Assembly (NCBI RefSeq): GCF_017498085.1
Contig: NZ_JAGBKM010000002.1
Span: forward strand, 157,090 to 221,089
From: Psychrobacter coccoides
GTDB taxonomy: Bacteria > Pseudomonadota > Gammaproteobacteria > Pseudomonadales > Moraxellaceae
Length of the DNA: 64,000 bases
Direction of reading: 5' to 3'
Positions within the stretch are counted from its first letter, which is position 1; the number at the start of each line of letters is the position of its first letter. The position numbers and the translations under genes are program-made. This document shows, piece after piece, positions 20,549 through 29,720 of this stretch. The notes under the pieces are model-generated. The model was not told the DNA's origin. It worked only from the letters and a program-made list of their open reading frames with translations, and did not search any database.

Positions 20549-21346
20549 TTAGGATTGACTATAAGGGCAGATGTTGATCCAAAGAAGGGCCCACAATAAA
20601 ACTTTTGCGTCACGAGGTAGTGTTTGTGGCACTTGGATATATTGCAATGCTTGCTGATAAACATCAGCAGCAAAAGTACTGGTTGTGGTATCAAAGTCAG
20701 CAAACAAGTTATCCTGAGAGACCTGAAAGTGTCGTTTGCAAGCAAGCGTAAAGAGACATTCTAATGCTTGCGGTTTAATTTCGAGCTGCTCAAAAGCTTG
20801 TTGTTGTGCTGCATTGCGGCCATCTGGTGCATACCAATAACCATAGTCAGGCAGTTGTCTACGTTTCTTGCCAGCGATGCACCAATGGCTTAATTCATGC
20901 AAGGCGCTTGCAAAAAACCCATGGGCAAATTCAATACGGGCAGGGCTGTTGTTTTTTGCAGGAAAATACTCTGGTTCTTTATCTCCTCGCACCAGCTCAA
21001 CGTTTTGCTCAGAGAACAATTGATTAAACAAAGAAATCAGCCAGTCGCTGATGGCTGATTCGTAGTCATGTTGTACTTGAGCATTGAGTGTGGTGTCAAA
21101 GATGCTTGCTTGACTGTGATACTCAGCATTGATGATTTTCCATTGCTGCTGAGCTGATGTCAGATAGGGTTTGATCCTTTTATCATAAGCAATATCGGTG
21201 ACATCATCAGTGATTATGCTAGCGTGCTCTGTCTTTGGGATACTAGAGGTAAAGCCTTGTAATTCACTGAGACTATTAAGTAAAGCGACTGACTGATCTG
21301 AGGTTAATAAAGCAGTAAAGTCATGGTTGTCCATTGTAGATATCAT
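20549..21346 (-). CDS. epmC: Elongation factor P hydroxylase EpmC
   Basis: EpmC (YfcM) hydroxylates the beta-lysylated residue of elongation factor P. The conserved block EFAHGFFASALHELSHWC (about residues 138-155) contains the metal-binding H-E-x-x-H-like HELSH; DYGYWYAPDGR and KPQALECLF follow. The protein has 265 residues against ~180 in E. coli, because of a ~75-residue N-terminal extension without recognised motifs. EpmA/EpmB are not in this window. No convincing ribosome-binding site was seen; ATG 21331 is an alternative start. Confidence 0.88.
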   Translation of the reverse strand: MISTMDNHDFTALLTSDQSVALLNSLSELQGFTSSIPKTEHASIITDDVTDIAYDKRIKPYLTSAQQQWKIINAEYHSQASIFDTTLNAQVQHDYESAISDWLISLFNQLFSEQNVELVRGDKEPEYFPAKNNSPARIEFAHGFFASALHELSHWCIAGKKRRQLPDYGYWYAPDGRNAAQQQAFEQLEIKPQALECLFTLACKRHFQVSQDNLFADFDTTTSTFAADVYQQALQYIQVPQTLPRDAKVLLWALLWINICPYSQS

Positions 21347-21502
21347 AAAAAGGGTCGTTTTCTATAAAGTATGCTGTCATTAGTATGACGTCGTTAAATC
21401 ATCAGTGCCAATAATCTTAACATACTAGCGCTAGCGTCATATCATGCTTTCCGTTAGTATTGCAGGCAACATTATACATCGTTTGGATATATGAGGTACC
21501 GC

Positions 21503-22099
21503 ATGTCAAACAATCAAAAAAACACAATATCATCAGATCATGCAGCTGATACCACCTCTGCTACAAGCTTTACGAATATGCCTGAGAGCATTTCATTAGA
21601 TAAATGGGCCGACAGTGGGTTTGACTGGCAAGGCAAGGTCATGCCAGCTGACCTTGAACGTTTAGCGACATTGCTAAGTACAGAGCGTGAGCAGCAAAGC
21701 CTACAGCTGAGTATAAATCTTTATCGTCATAATAATATATTGCATCTGTCTTTTAAGCTACAAGGAGAGGTGTGGTTGACATGTCAACGTTGCTTGCAAC
21801 CGGTTGCCATAGATCTTACCGATGATTATGATATTGCCTTACTCAATGATGATAGCCAAATTCGTCTCATTGATGAGGAGCAGGATCATTTGTTGTTAGA
21901 TGAAGTCATTCCTACGCAGGCCCTCGAACCTATGCTACCATTACAAAAACTGGTGGAAGATGAGATGCTGCTTAAGATACCCATGGCACCGAAACATGAT
22001 GATTGTGAAATGGCAGTGACACAGGTTGGTGAAATACCGGAAGAAGAGGAAAAAGAAAACCCCTTTGCAGCATTGGCTGCATTAAAGGGCAAATTGTAA
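21503..22099 (+). CDS. yceD: YceD / DUF177 family protein (23S rRNA accumulation)
   Basis: 198-residue YceD-like protein. The central part has the LTCQRCL cysteine pair (WLTCQRCLQPVAIDL) typical of DUF177, and the acidic C-terminus ends NPFAALAALKGKL, the conserved tail. ATG 21503 follows GAGG at 6 bp spacing; the frame is open back to 21491. The next gene is rpmF, a conserved pair. YceD is linked to 23S rRNA accumulation. Confidence 0.88.
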   Translation: MSNNQKNTISSDHAADTTSATSFTNMPESISLDKWADSGFDWQGKVMPADLERLATLLSTEREQQSLQLSINLYRHNNILHLSFKLQGEVWLTCQRCLQPVAIDLTDDYDIALLNDDSQIRLIDEEQDHLLLDEVIPTQALEPMLPLQKLVEDEMLLKIPMAPKHDDCEMAVTQVGEIPEEEEKENPFAALAALKGKL

Positions 22100-22424
22100 C
22101 GCTGAATAGATTAGAGTAGGCTCTGTTACACAGACTCTAAGCATATCAATGCAGTTTTTTACGGGCTTTATGCATAACAATGATGAGCAGGGCTTTATTA
22201 ATTCATTAAACATGCGTATAATGTCCGGTTTATTGCATTCTGGCAACAAGCTGCTTGCAGGTAAAAGTTAACTGAACTGTCTGTTTTTGGTTAATTATTT
22301 ATAGCTGCATTTAGCAAACCATTTAATGATGCGTCAGACTTAGGTTGTGGTGATTAAATAGCCTCTGTCAGTATCGATTAAAGCTGAATTTTAAGCTTAT
22401 CCCTTTAAGTATAGGAGCTATATC
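22100..22424 (+). other. yceD-rpmF gap with a possible rpmF promoter
   Basis: 325 bp. A perfect TATAAT at 22217-22222 has a weak TTTATT 17 bp upstream (22194-22199), giving a possible promoter ~200 bp before rpmF. AGGAG lies before the rpmF ATG. Nothing else is recognisable. Confidence 0.45.
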
Positions 22425-22607
22425 ATGGCTGTTCAAAAAAGTCGTAAAAGCCGTTCGCGTCGTGACATGCGCCGTTCACACCATCATATGAGCGTGGCTG
22501 AGCTAAGCGTAGACGCTACCACTGGTGAAAAACATCGTCGTCATCATATGACTAAAGACGGTTTTTATCGTGGTCGTCAAATGTTTAAGGTAAGTCAAGA
22601 CGCTTAA
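22425..22607 (+). CDS. rpmF: 50S ribosomal protein L32
   Basis: 60-residue L32. It begins [19 protein letters not shown], with the zinc ligands absent (no Cys), so it is a zinc-free form. ATAGGAGCTATATC precedes the ATG. In most gammaproteobacteria plsX and fabH follow; here the next gene is fabD after a terminator and a long gap. Confidence 0.96.
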   Translation: MAVQKSRKSRSRRDMRRSHHHMSVAELSVDATTGEKHRRHHMTKDGFYRGRQMFKVSQDA

Positions 22608-22747
22608 ACGCTATTGAGTAGGTAAGGTGATACGTTGATAGTCGATGACCAAAACAAGTTAACGCGATAACAGTTACTTATTTGGTTTAATTGTCTATTA
22701 ATGCCATCCCAATACTGCCTGTAGATATTAAGTCTTAGACTGACAAG

Positions 22748-22796
22748 AGCCAAGTTATTTTGCTGCTTTCATGTAGCCAGATAGCTTGGTTTTTTG
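22748..22796 (+). terminator. Probable terminator after rpmF
   Basis: An 11-bp stem (22748-22758 with 22781-22791, two G-T pairs), a 22-nt loop, then T5. The large loop weakens the call. Confidence 0.5.
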
Positions 22797-23051
22797 TTAT
22801 TTACGATATGCCTTTTATCATCTGCTTATGAATAGCTGGTTTAACAGTCATAATATAAATATAATAATGCTCTACATGAGTTGTATTATTCAGTTTACAC
22901 GACTATCTATACGCTATTGGCTATAAAAGTGCTGTCCAAGAGTGTATAGTTTGATAGTAATCAGCTATGATTGATGACAGATTATTATCATTTCATACAA
23001 CAATACCCAATTTACTTCAGGGATATTTCCAATTATTAAGGAATATTGGTT
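22797..23051 (+). other. Upstream region of fabD
   Basis: AT-rich DNA between the terminator and fabD. TTAACA (22841) with TAATAA or TAATGC 15-18 bp downstream is a weak promoter candidate. No ORF or repeat is evident. Confidence 0.3.
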
Positions 23052-24020
23052 ATGGCATCTGCACCCGATACAACCACTGCACAAAAACCTCGTATTGCAG
23101 TAGTATTTCCTGGACAAGGTTCACAAGTGGTCGGTATGACTGCTGAACTTGCTGAACTTTATCCAGAAATTCGTGACACGTTTGCTGAGGCAAGTGAAGC
23201 TTTAGGTGAGGATTTATGGGCAATCTGCCAAGATGAGGCGCTACTGAACCAAACACAATATACTCAGCCAGCGCTATTAACAGCCAGCATGGCGATATGG
23301 CGTATTTTACAACGCAAATTGGACAAAGCCCCTCATTATCTGGCTGGGCACTCATTGGGCGAATACAGTGCTCTCTGTGCTGCTGGTGTCATCAGCCTTC
23401 CCGATGCGGTACGTCTAGTCCATCAGCGGGGACAGTTGATGCAAGACGCTGTCGTCGGTATTGAGACTGCTATGGCTGCTGTACTAGGACTTGAAGACAA
23501 TAGAGTGCAAACCCTATGTGAGCAGGCAACAGAGCATGTTGATGATGCCATCGTTGATGCGGCGAATTTCAATAGCCCCGGTCAGGTCGTCATATCAGGT
23601 AATGCTATCGGGGTGAGTGCTGTTATTGATAAAGTACAAAATACAGGAAAAAAAGCCATTCCCTTAAAAGTCAGCGTACCTTCTCATTGTGCATTAATGG
23701 CGCCAGCCAGCCAAGCTTTGAGTGAAGCATTAGCAGCGATTCAGTTTGATCAGGCAACCATTCCTGTGATACAAAACCGCCATGCTCGTGTAGAGACCAG
23801 TGCTCAAGGTATTAAGCAAGCGCTTACTGAGCAACTGAGTGAGCCTGTGCTTTGGTCAAAAACAATGCAAGAGTTGGCAGACAAGCAAATAACTATTTTA
23901 ATTGAGTGTGGCAGTGGTAATGTATTAAGTAATCTGGCCAAGCGTCAAGCTCAGCCAATTCCAAGCTATCCTGTAGACAAGCCTGCTCGCATGGACAAAC
24001 TGTTGGAGGTGTTATCATGA
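23052..24020 (+). CDS. fabD: Malonyl-CoA:ACP transacylase
   Basis: 322-residue transferase moving malonyl groups from CoA to acyl carrier protein, the entry step of fatty-acid elongation. It has VVFPGQGSQ (about 17-25), the nucleophile motif GHSLGEY with Ser101, and the VPSHCALM block carrying the catalytic His. ATG 23052 follows AAGGA; the frame is open two codons further. It overlaps fabG by four bases (ATGA), so the two are coupled. Confidence 0.97.
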   Translation: MASAPDTTTAQKPRIAVVFPGQGSQVVGMTAELAELYPEIRDTFAEASEALGEDLWAICQDEALLNQTQYTQPALLTASMAIWRILQRKLDKAPHYLAGHSLGEYSALCAAGVISLPDAVRLVHQRGQLMQDAVVGIETAMAAVLGLEDNRVQTLCEQATEHVDDAIVDAANFNSPGQVVISGNAIGVSAVIDKVQNTGKKAIPLKVSVPSHCALMAPASQALSEALAAIQFDQATIPVIQNRHARVETSAQGIKQALTEQLSEPVLWSKTMQELADKQITILIECGSGNVLSNLAKRQAQPIPSYPVDKPARMDKLLEVLS

Positions 24021-24745
24021 GTCGAACAATCGTTTTAGTCAGCGGCGCCAGTCGTGGTATTGGTAAAGCAGTAGCGAAGCGTTTCGCTAAAGAAGGGCAC
24101 TTCGTTATTGGTACGGCGACTACAGAAAAAGGCGCTGCATTGATTGATGAGTATTTACATGATGCCGGCGGTATCGGACGGGTATTAGATGTTCGTGATG
24201 GTGAGCAGATTGATAAGTTGTTTGAAGAGATCGAGAGCGTTTATGGCGCGGTACAAGTCTTAGTAAATAATGCGGGTATTACTCAAGACGGTTTACTGAT
24301 GCGTATGAAAGATGAAGATTGGGAAAGTGTGGTTGATACCAACCTGACTTCAGTTTATCGCATGAGTAAGCGCGCAGTACGAGGCATGATGAAAGCCCGC
24401 CGTGGTCGCATTATTAACATCAGTTCAGTTGTGGCAAAAATGGGCAATGCAGGGCAGTCTAATTATGCAGCGACCAAAGCTGGAGTTGAAGGCTTTAGTC
24501 GGACGCTTGCGCGCGAGATTGGCTCACGTCAGGTGACTATCAATTGTGTAGCACCAGGCTTGATTGAAACGGATATGACAGATGAGCTAGATGAGCGTCT
24601 GCTCAACTCAATGTTAGATGCTGTGCCTATTGGACGTTTAGGACAACCAGAAGACATTGCAGCAGCGGTACTGTTTTTGGCCAGTGATGAGGCCAGCTAT
24701 ATCACAGGTGCAGTGATCCCAGTCAATGGTGGTATGTATATGTAG
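24017..24745 (+). CDS. fabG: 3-oxoacyl-ACP reductase FabG
   Basis: 242-residue short-chain dehydrogenase performing the NADPH-dependent first reduction in the fatty-acid cycle. It shows the cofactor motif SGASRGIG (9-16), NNAG (84-87), and the catalytic set Ser137, Tyr150 and Lys154. The end, GAVIPVNGGMYM, is typical of FabG. Starts inside the end of fabD; acpP follows after 220 bp with its own promoter. Confidence 0.97.
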   Translation: MSRTIVLVSGASRGIGKAVAKRFAKEGHFVIGTATTEKGAALIDEYLHDAGGIGRVLDVRDGEQIDKLFEEIESVYGAVQVLVNNAGITQDGLLMRMKDEDWESVVDTNLTSVYRMSKRAVRGMMKARRGRIINISSVVAKMGNAGQSNYAATKAGVEGFSRTLAREIGSRQVTINCVAPGLIETDMTDELDERLLNSMLDAVPIGRLGQPEDIAAAVLFLASDEASYITGAVIPVNGGMYM

Positions 24746-24838
24746 CACTAGGCCATTCTTAGTTATATAGACATGGCCGCTTGATTTACATTTGAATAAT
24801 AAAAAACTGTGTGAACGAGTGTAAACTATATTAATTAC

Positions 24839-24847
24839 TGCTATAAT
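24839..24847 (+). promoter_or_regulatory. Extended -10 promoter of acpP
   Basis: TGCTATAAT (24839-24847), a perfect extended -10; the -35 region is weak. It lies ~120 bp before acpP, allowing high expression independent of fabDG. Confidence 0.6.
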
Positions 24848-24965
24848 AGTGAATGATTTTTTATCGTTAGACTATATTCGTCAGTACAGACTAAACCATC
24901 AGCTGGCAATGCAGTTAAATATTTATAAACAAACGTAAAGCTTATACAAAAAGGGAGTGATCTTT

Positions 24966-25202
24966 ATGAGTAATGATATTGAGTTAAGAGTAAAGTCTGC
25001 TGTAGCAGAGCAATTGGGCATGAATGTTGAAGACGTTAACAACGATGCCTCTTTTATGGAAGACTTGGGCGCAGACTCACTAGACCTAGTTGAGCTAGTT
25101 ATGTCATTTGAAAGTGATTTTGGTATCACTATTCCTGATGAAGACTCAGCAGAATTAACAACAGTCCAAAAAGCAATTGACTATGTGCAAGCTCAACTGT
25201 AA
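24966..25202 (+). CDS. acpP: Acyl carrier protein
   Basis: 78-residue acidic ACP. The phosphopantetheine attachment motif [10 protein letters not shown] places the modified Ser at residue 38. ATG 24966 follows GGGAG; an in-frame GTG at 24957 would add three residues. It works with FabD and FabG just upstream. A strong terminator follows ~90 bp after the stop; fabF is not adjacent. Confidence 0.97.
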   Translation: MSNDIELRVKSAVAEQLGMNVEDVNNDASFMEDLGADSLDLVELVMSFESDFGITIPDEDSAELTTVQKAIDYVQAQL

Positions 25203-25293
25203 TCAATCGCTATTAACCTACTTTTTACGATAGAGATACTGTTAACCGCTAGATATCAGTAACATTCTGAGTATGCAGTAGTGGGTTTCTGAG

Positions 25294-25324
25294 ACCGTCT
25301 GTCTAAGTGATAGGCGGTTTTTTT
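25294..25324 (+). terminator. Terminator after acpP
   Basis: A 10-bp stem (25294-25303 with 25309-25318, two wobble pairs) with a 5-nt loop and a T-run to 25324. Confidence 0.8.
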
Positions 25325-25612
25325 ATGGCTATTACAATGTGATTGTAGGCTGTGTTGTCTCATAATATAGTGAGGCTTTGAAAAATATCAGCTGCATTAA
25401 AAAGAAGATATAACTGAGATTGCTTCAGTCAGTTTTCGTAAGTGAGCGGTTTATTGATTAACATAAGTGATGTGAATTTAACATTATTCAACATACTATC
25501 TACTATGTAGGCGTTCTGGCTTTGTTATACTCATAAGGAGTAGCGATAACGACTGTTATCACTACTACAATTAAAATAATCTATAAATAATAATACTTTA
25601 AGGAGAGATTAT
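25325..25612 (+). other. Upstream region of the BON-LysM gene
   Basis: Non-coding. TATACT at 25526-25531 may be a -10 box, without a clear -35. AAGGAGAG lies before the next start codon. Together with the terminator this gap is 410 bp. Confidence 0.35.
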
Positions 25613-26122
25613 ATGGGTATATTTAGTTTTGCCAAAGACATTGGTGATAAAATATTTAACCGTGATGATGACAAGCATGATGCAAAATCAGAAACTCATG
25701 CAGATGCTAACACACCTGCAAAAGAGAATGAGCCATCAGCACAGTCGGTTGCTAATATCTTGCTACGCCGTATTCAACAGCAGAATCTTAATATCAGCAA
25801 TTTAAAGGTCAAATACAATGGCTCAACAGATACTGCCGAGATTAGCGGTAATGCTAAGACCCAAGCTGACCGTGAAAAAGCCATTATCGCTATTGGTAAC
25901 GTACAGCATGTAGCTAAAGTCATTGATAATATCAGTATCGAAGAAGCTGCGCCTGAGTCGACCATGTATACGGTAAAATCTGGTGACAGTTTGTCTAAGA
26001 TTGCACAGGAGGTATATGGGTCAGCGAATGATTATATGAAGATATTTGAAGCAAATAAGCCGATGCTGTCTGACCCTGATAAAATCTATCCTGGTCAAGT
26101 ATTACGTATTCCTAAGGCTTAA
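25613..26122 (+). CDS. kbp: BON-LysM domain protein, Kbp/YgaU-like
   Basis: 169-residue protein related to E. coli Kbp (YgaU), a small potassium-binding protein. An acidic, lysine-rich linker (about 17-42) precedes a BON domain (about 45-110) and a C-terminal LysM (about 118-167; MYTVKSGDSLSKIAQEVYG and YPGQVLRIPKA). There is no signal peptide, as for Kbp, so cytosolic location is likely. It is ~20 residues longer than the E. coli protein. Own promoter and terminator suggest a monocistronic gene. The potassium role is by family analogy only. Confidence 0.85.
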   Translation: MGIFSFAKDIGDKIFNRDDDKHDAKSETHADANTPAKENEPSAQSVANILLRRIQQQNLNISNLKVKYNGSTDTAEISGNAKTQADREKAIIAIGNVQHVAKVIDNISIEEAAPESTMYTVKSGDSLSKIAQEVYGSANDYMKIFEANKPMLSDPDKIYPGQVLRIPKA

Positions 26123-26180
26123 TCGCTCTTAGAGTAACTTGATACTTAGTACATAATATCGATGCACCTTGCAGCAGTGA

Positions 26181-26209
26181 AAACGCCTCTTAGATAGAGG
26201 CGTTTTTTT
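26181..26209 (+). terminator. Terminator after kbp
   Basis: A 10-bp perfect stem AAACGCCTCT / AGAGGCGTTT with loop TAGAT and T7. It may also serve queG on the other strand through its A-tract. Confidence 0.9.
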
Positions 26210-26276
26210 ATTAGATCATGTTTCAGCCTCAGCCTCTAGAAACATAGCCTAATACAGACGAGTACATTATGGGCGG

Positions 26277-27512
26277 TTATGAATCTAAGGGATTCAGCTT
26301 TATGTGCTGCTCAGCTATCGCCCAATGAATATGTTCATCAAGCATGGCGTCATGTACGCCCAACTTTGACTTTAATTGCGTGATGACCTCTAGGCTAGCG
26401 TTAGCATTACCGAGCCCGATAGCTATATTGCGTAAAAAATTGAGATATCCTGTACGTCTAAGTGGACTGCCTTGGGTATAGGTCATAAACTCACTCTCTT
26501 GCCATTGCCAGAGTGCTAATAGGCTAATGTCATCAAGCTGATGTCTGGGCGAGAAGTCTGCTACAGGGGTGATGTTTGCATAGCGATTCCAAGGACAAAT
26601 GAGCTGACAGTCGTCACAGCCAAACACTCGATTGCCTATAGCACGGCGATACTTGATGTCGATAGGCCCTTTATGCTCTATAGTGAGATAAGAGATACAG
26701 GCGGCGGCATTTAGCTCGTAAGGGGCGACAATGGCTTGAGTAGGGCAGATATCGATGCAGGCACGACAGCTGCCGCAATGAGAACTGATGGGCTCGTCAT
26801 CCGGCAACTCTAAGCTAATAAACAGCTCACCCAACACAAAAAACGACCCTGCTTGCTTATTAAGTAATAACGTATGTTTCCCTGTCCAACCAAGCCCCAC
26901 TGCATCTGCTATAGGCCGCTCAAAAATAGGAGCAGAATCACTAAATGGCCGAAAGACGAAGTCTGCCTCAGAGCATATATCTAAGTGCTGCCATTCAGGA
27001 ATCATGTTTTCTATTTTTAGCGCCAATTGCTTTAGACGACTGCGCATGGTTTTGTGATAATCCCGTCCTCGAGCATAACGAGCGATGATGGCATGATTAG
27101 GCCGATCATTGTCTGTGACTGAGCGGGGTGTGGGTGCTTGAGTCAGGTAGTCCATACGAACACTGATGATGGTTTTGGCACCAGCCACCAGTTGCTCTGG
27201 ATGTACCCGTAGATGGTGGTGATTATGCATAAACTGCAATTGCCCTTCATAGCCTTTGTCTAACCATCGCTTTAGCGGCTCGATTTGTTGCTGAAATAAA
27301 GGGTGATGTACGGACAAAAAACCACAATCAGCAAACCCAAGAGATTGCGCTTGCTCTTTAATCCACTGTTTGACGTCCTGAGCCGTAGTAAAGCGCGAAA
27401 AAAGAACATCCATCGTAGGGATGTTTTTTTTAGCGCCAGTGCCAGTAGTGCTCTGCGATTTGGGTGGCTGAGCATCTAGAGGGTTTTTGGAAGCTTTAGG
27501 GGTTGTATTCAT
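26277..27512 (-). CDS. queG: Epoxyqueuosine reductase
   Basis: 411-residue cobalamin-dependent iron-sulfur enzyme that reduces epoxyqueuosine to queuosine in tRNA. Two [4Fe-4S] sites are visible: Cys246/249/252 with Cys306 region, and Cys299/302/306 with Cys256 and Cys272. The motifs CRACIDICPTQAI and FGCDDCQLICPWNR are diagnostic, and a HEAT-like segment ends the protein. It has a ~30-residue polar N-terminal extension over E. coli QueG; a later start is possible. It is divergent from nnr, a conserved pairing, with repeat copy C between them. Confidence 0.93.
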   Translation of the reverse strand: MNTTPKASKNPLDAQPPKSQSTTGTGAKKNIPTMDVLFSRFTTAQDVKQWIKEQAQSLGFADCGFLSVHHPLFQQQIEPLKRWLDKGYEGQLQFMHNHHHLRVHPEQLVAGAKTIISVRMDYLTQAPTPRSVTDNDRPNHAIIARYARGRDYHKTMRSRLKQLALKIENMIPEWQHLDICSEADFVFRPFSDSAPIFERPIADAVGLGWTGKHTLLLNKQAGSFFVLGELFISLELPDDEPISSHCGSCRACIDICPTQAIVAPYELNAAACISYLTIEHKGPIDIKYRRAIGNRVFGCDDCQLICPWNRYANITPVADFSPRHQLDDISLLALWQWQESEFMTYTQGSPLRRTGYLNFLRNIAIGLGNANASLEVITQLKSKLGVHDAMLDEHIHWAIAEQHIKLNPLDS

Positions 27513-27630
27513 AAATAAGGTTTACTGATTTTAAAGGAAAAACGTGGTTTTTCAGTATGATATTTTTAACGATTTATAGCCATCGTTTAGCTATGATAAG
27601 CTATTCAGTATTCAATAGCGCTAACAGACT

Positions 27631-27806
27631 CTAGGGCGTGTCCTCAATTCAATCGAAGGATACCTAAATGGGCTAAAAATGGCTAAATCTTGCCAAACAG
27701 CGTTAAATAGCTAGGTAATATCCCGATATTATCTGCGCTATTTTCCTTGTTTGACGGCAATTTATCTCATTTTTATCTTCATTTTTAAAATGAGGACACG
27801 CCCTAG
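27631..27806 (+). mobile_element. Family-1 MITE-like repeat, copy C
   Basis: The best-preserved copy: 176 bp between CTAG (27631-27634) and CTAG (27803-27806), with perfect 16-bp inverted ends CTAGGGCGTGTCCTCA / TGAGGACACGCCCTAG. It occupies most of the 344-bp divergent gap between queG and nnr, so it must affect their promoter spacing. The remaining ~50 bp on the nnr side hold AAGGA but no clear promoter. Confidence 0.88.
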
Positions 27807-27856
27807 TAAAGCAAATGCGATAATTTAATATATAAAGCGATCAATAAGGAATAATT

Positions 27857-29677
27857 ATGCTAACACAAATGCCACGTTTTGTAGGCGCTAACCGTCCTTC
27901 TCTCCCTATCGCTTTGTTTGACAGTCAACAAGTCTATGCGATAGAGCAAGACTGGTTTGCACAGGGATATAGCAGCTTTGCACTGATGCAACAAGCCGCA
28001 TGGCAAATGACACAATACATTATAACGCTCAATCCTTGTTATTCATCATCTATCAATCCCAAAAAGCCGCTAACAGCGTCTAAATATCAAGAGGTGTCAC
28101 GACAGCCCAGAGCCTGTGTTTGGGTCGGTCATGGCAATAATGGTGGGGATGGTTGGCTCATCGCTTATTACTTGCAACAAGTAGGCTGGCATGTGCAAGT
28201 GATAACCGTTGGTATTAATAAGAGTAGTAATAACGTAAAGGATGATGATACATCTGGCGATGATGCTAGTGGCTTCACTTCAGATGCGCTTAGAGCGCAA
28301 CGTATTGCACTGGCTGATCATTGTGTTTATCAGCGTTTTGAAGACTATTGCTGCTCTGCAAGTGAAGAGGCAGGCAAAGAGAGTGATGACTTTTATTGTG
28401 CTGACGATCAGCGCTTGCTACAAGCAGATGTTTATATAGATGCTATATTTGGAATAGGGTTAACACGGGCACCTACAGGAGTCTATAAAAAAGCAATCAA
28501 AGCAGTTAACCATCATGCCAAGCAGACGGGAGCATTGGTCGTGGCCGTGGACGTTCCTAGTGGTTTAGTGGCGTCTACGGGTCAAGTTTATCAGCGCTTA
28601 GCGATACAGGCCGATGTGACACTGTGCTTGATAGCCCGTAAGTTTGGTTTGCATACCAAAGATGGCATGGACTATGCAGGCGAGGTTATCGATGTTCCCT
28701 TAATCCCCTATAATAGTACTACTCATGAGACCAAGCCTATCGCTACTTTGCTCGTCGATGCTCAGCCGCTTTCACCACGCCGACAAAACAGTTATAAAGG
28801 CAGTTATGGTCATGTGCTGATTATTGGTGGCAATCGTGTCGATGGATCGCAAGGTATGGGCGGTGCAGCTATTTTATCCACTGCAAGTGCCATGGCGACA
28901 GGGGCGGGCAAGATTACCGTGGCGTGTCATCAAGCTTTTCATGGGGCGCTGCTGACTTCGATGCCCGATGCCATGACGCTGGATTTGCATGATGTAGAGG
29001 GCGTCAGCCAGCTGATAGAAGAAGTTAGTGTTATTGCTATCGGTATGGGTCTGGGTCGTGACACGAAGTCAGAAAAGATTTTTATCCGTTATTTGCAAGC
29101 GATTATGCAGCATGGTAAATCAATCGTGATAGATGCCGATGGCTTGTATCACTTGGCTGGCTTACGAAAAAACAGTCACGAACTGGTTGCACAGTTACGA
29201 GATTATAGCCAAAAGTATCTGGTATGCTTGACGCCGCATAGTGGTGAGGCTGCTATGCTGCTGGATAAAGAGGTCGATAGCATAGAAAGCAATCGCTTAT
29301 TAGCTATTCAGCAGTGCGCAGATGCTTATGGTGGCAATTGGGTGCTTAAAGGTGCAGGATCTTTAGTACTCGCTCAGAGCAACGTGTATGTCAGTGCAGT
29401 CGGCAATGCTGGCATGGCATCAGCTGGTATGGGTGATGTTTTATCAGGTGTGATTGCAGGCTTACTTGCGCAAAGAGACTTAAGTGCTGAGCAGCGCAGC
29501 TTACAACAAGCAGTGCTTATTCATGGGCTAGCAGGGGATATGTTGGTGAATCAGCAAAGTAATGATGTAGATAATAATACGGGTAGTCAACGGCACCTAC
29601 TGGTAGGTCAGCGTGGGCTACAGGCACAGGATATGCCGGCAGCCATTCGACACGTCATGCAATTGATGACCATCTAA
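27857..29677 (+). CDS. nnr: Bifunctional NAD(P)H-hydrate repair enzyme
   Basis: 606-residue fusion of the NAD(P)HX epimerase (YjeF_N, about 15-265; GHGNNGGDGW at about 95-104) and the ADP-dependent NAD(P)HX dehydratase (carbohydrate-kinase-like, about 290-600; SYKGSYGHVLIIGG, CLTPHSGEAAML, and SAGMGDVLSGVIAGL). The pair repairs hydrated nicotinamide cofactors. It is longer than E. coli Nnr because of polar inserts, e.g. around residues 120-160. AAGGA precedes the ATG. tsaE, a common neighbour, is absent here. Confidence 0.93.
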   Translation: MLTQMPRFVGANRPSLPIALFDSQQVYAIEQDWFAQGYSSFALMQQAAWQMTQYIITLNPCYSSSINPKKPLTASKYQEVSRQPRACVWVGHGNNGGDGWLIAYYLQQVGWHVQVITVGINKSSNNVKDDDTSGDDASGFTSDALRAQRIALADHCVYQRFEDYCCSASEEAGKESDDFYCADDQRLLQADVYIDAIFGIGLTRAPTGVYKKAIKAVNHHAKQTGALVVAVDVPSGLVASTGQVYQRLAIQADVTLCLIARKFGLHTKDGMDYAGEVIDVPLIPYNSTTHETKPIATLLVDAQPLSPRRQNSYKGSYGHVLIIGGNRVDGSQGMGGAAILSTASAMATGAGKITVACHQAFHGALLTSMPDAMTLDLHDVEGVSQLIEEVSVIAIGMGLGRDTKSEKIFIRYLQAIMQHGKSIVIDADGLYHLAGLRKNSHELVAQLRDYSQKYLVCLTPHSGEAAMLLDKEVDSIESNRLLAIQQCADAYGGNWVLKGAGSLVLAQSNVYVSAVGNAGMASAGMGDVLSGVIAGLLAQRDLSAEQRSLQQAVLIHGLAGDMLVNQQSNDVDNNTGSQRHLLVGQRGLQAQDMPAAIRHVMQLMTI

Positions 29678-29720
29678 GGCTCGTTGACTGACTGCAAACT
29701 AGAGCTGTCAGCATGACTAG

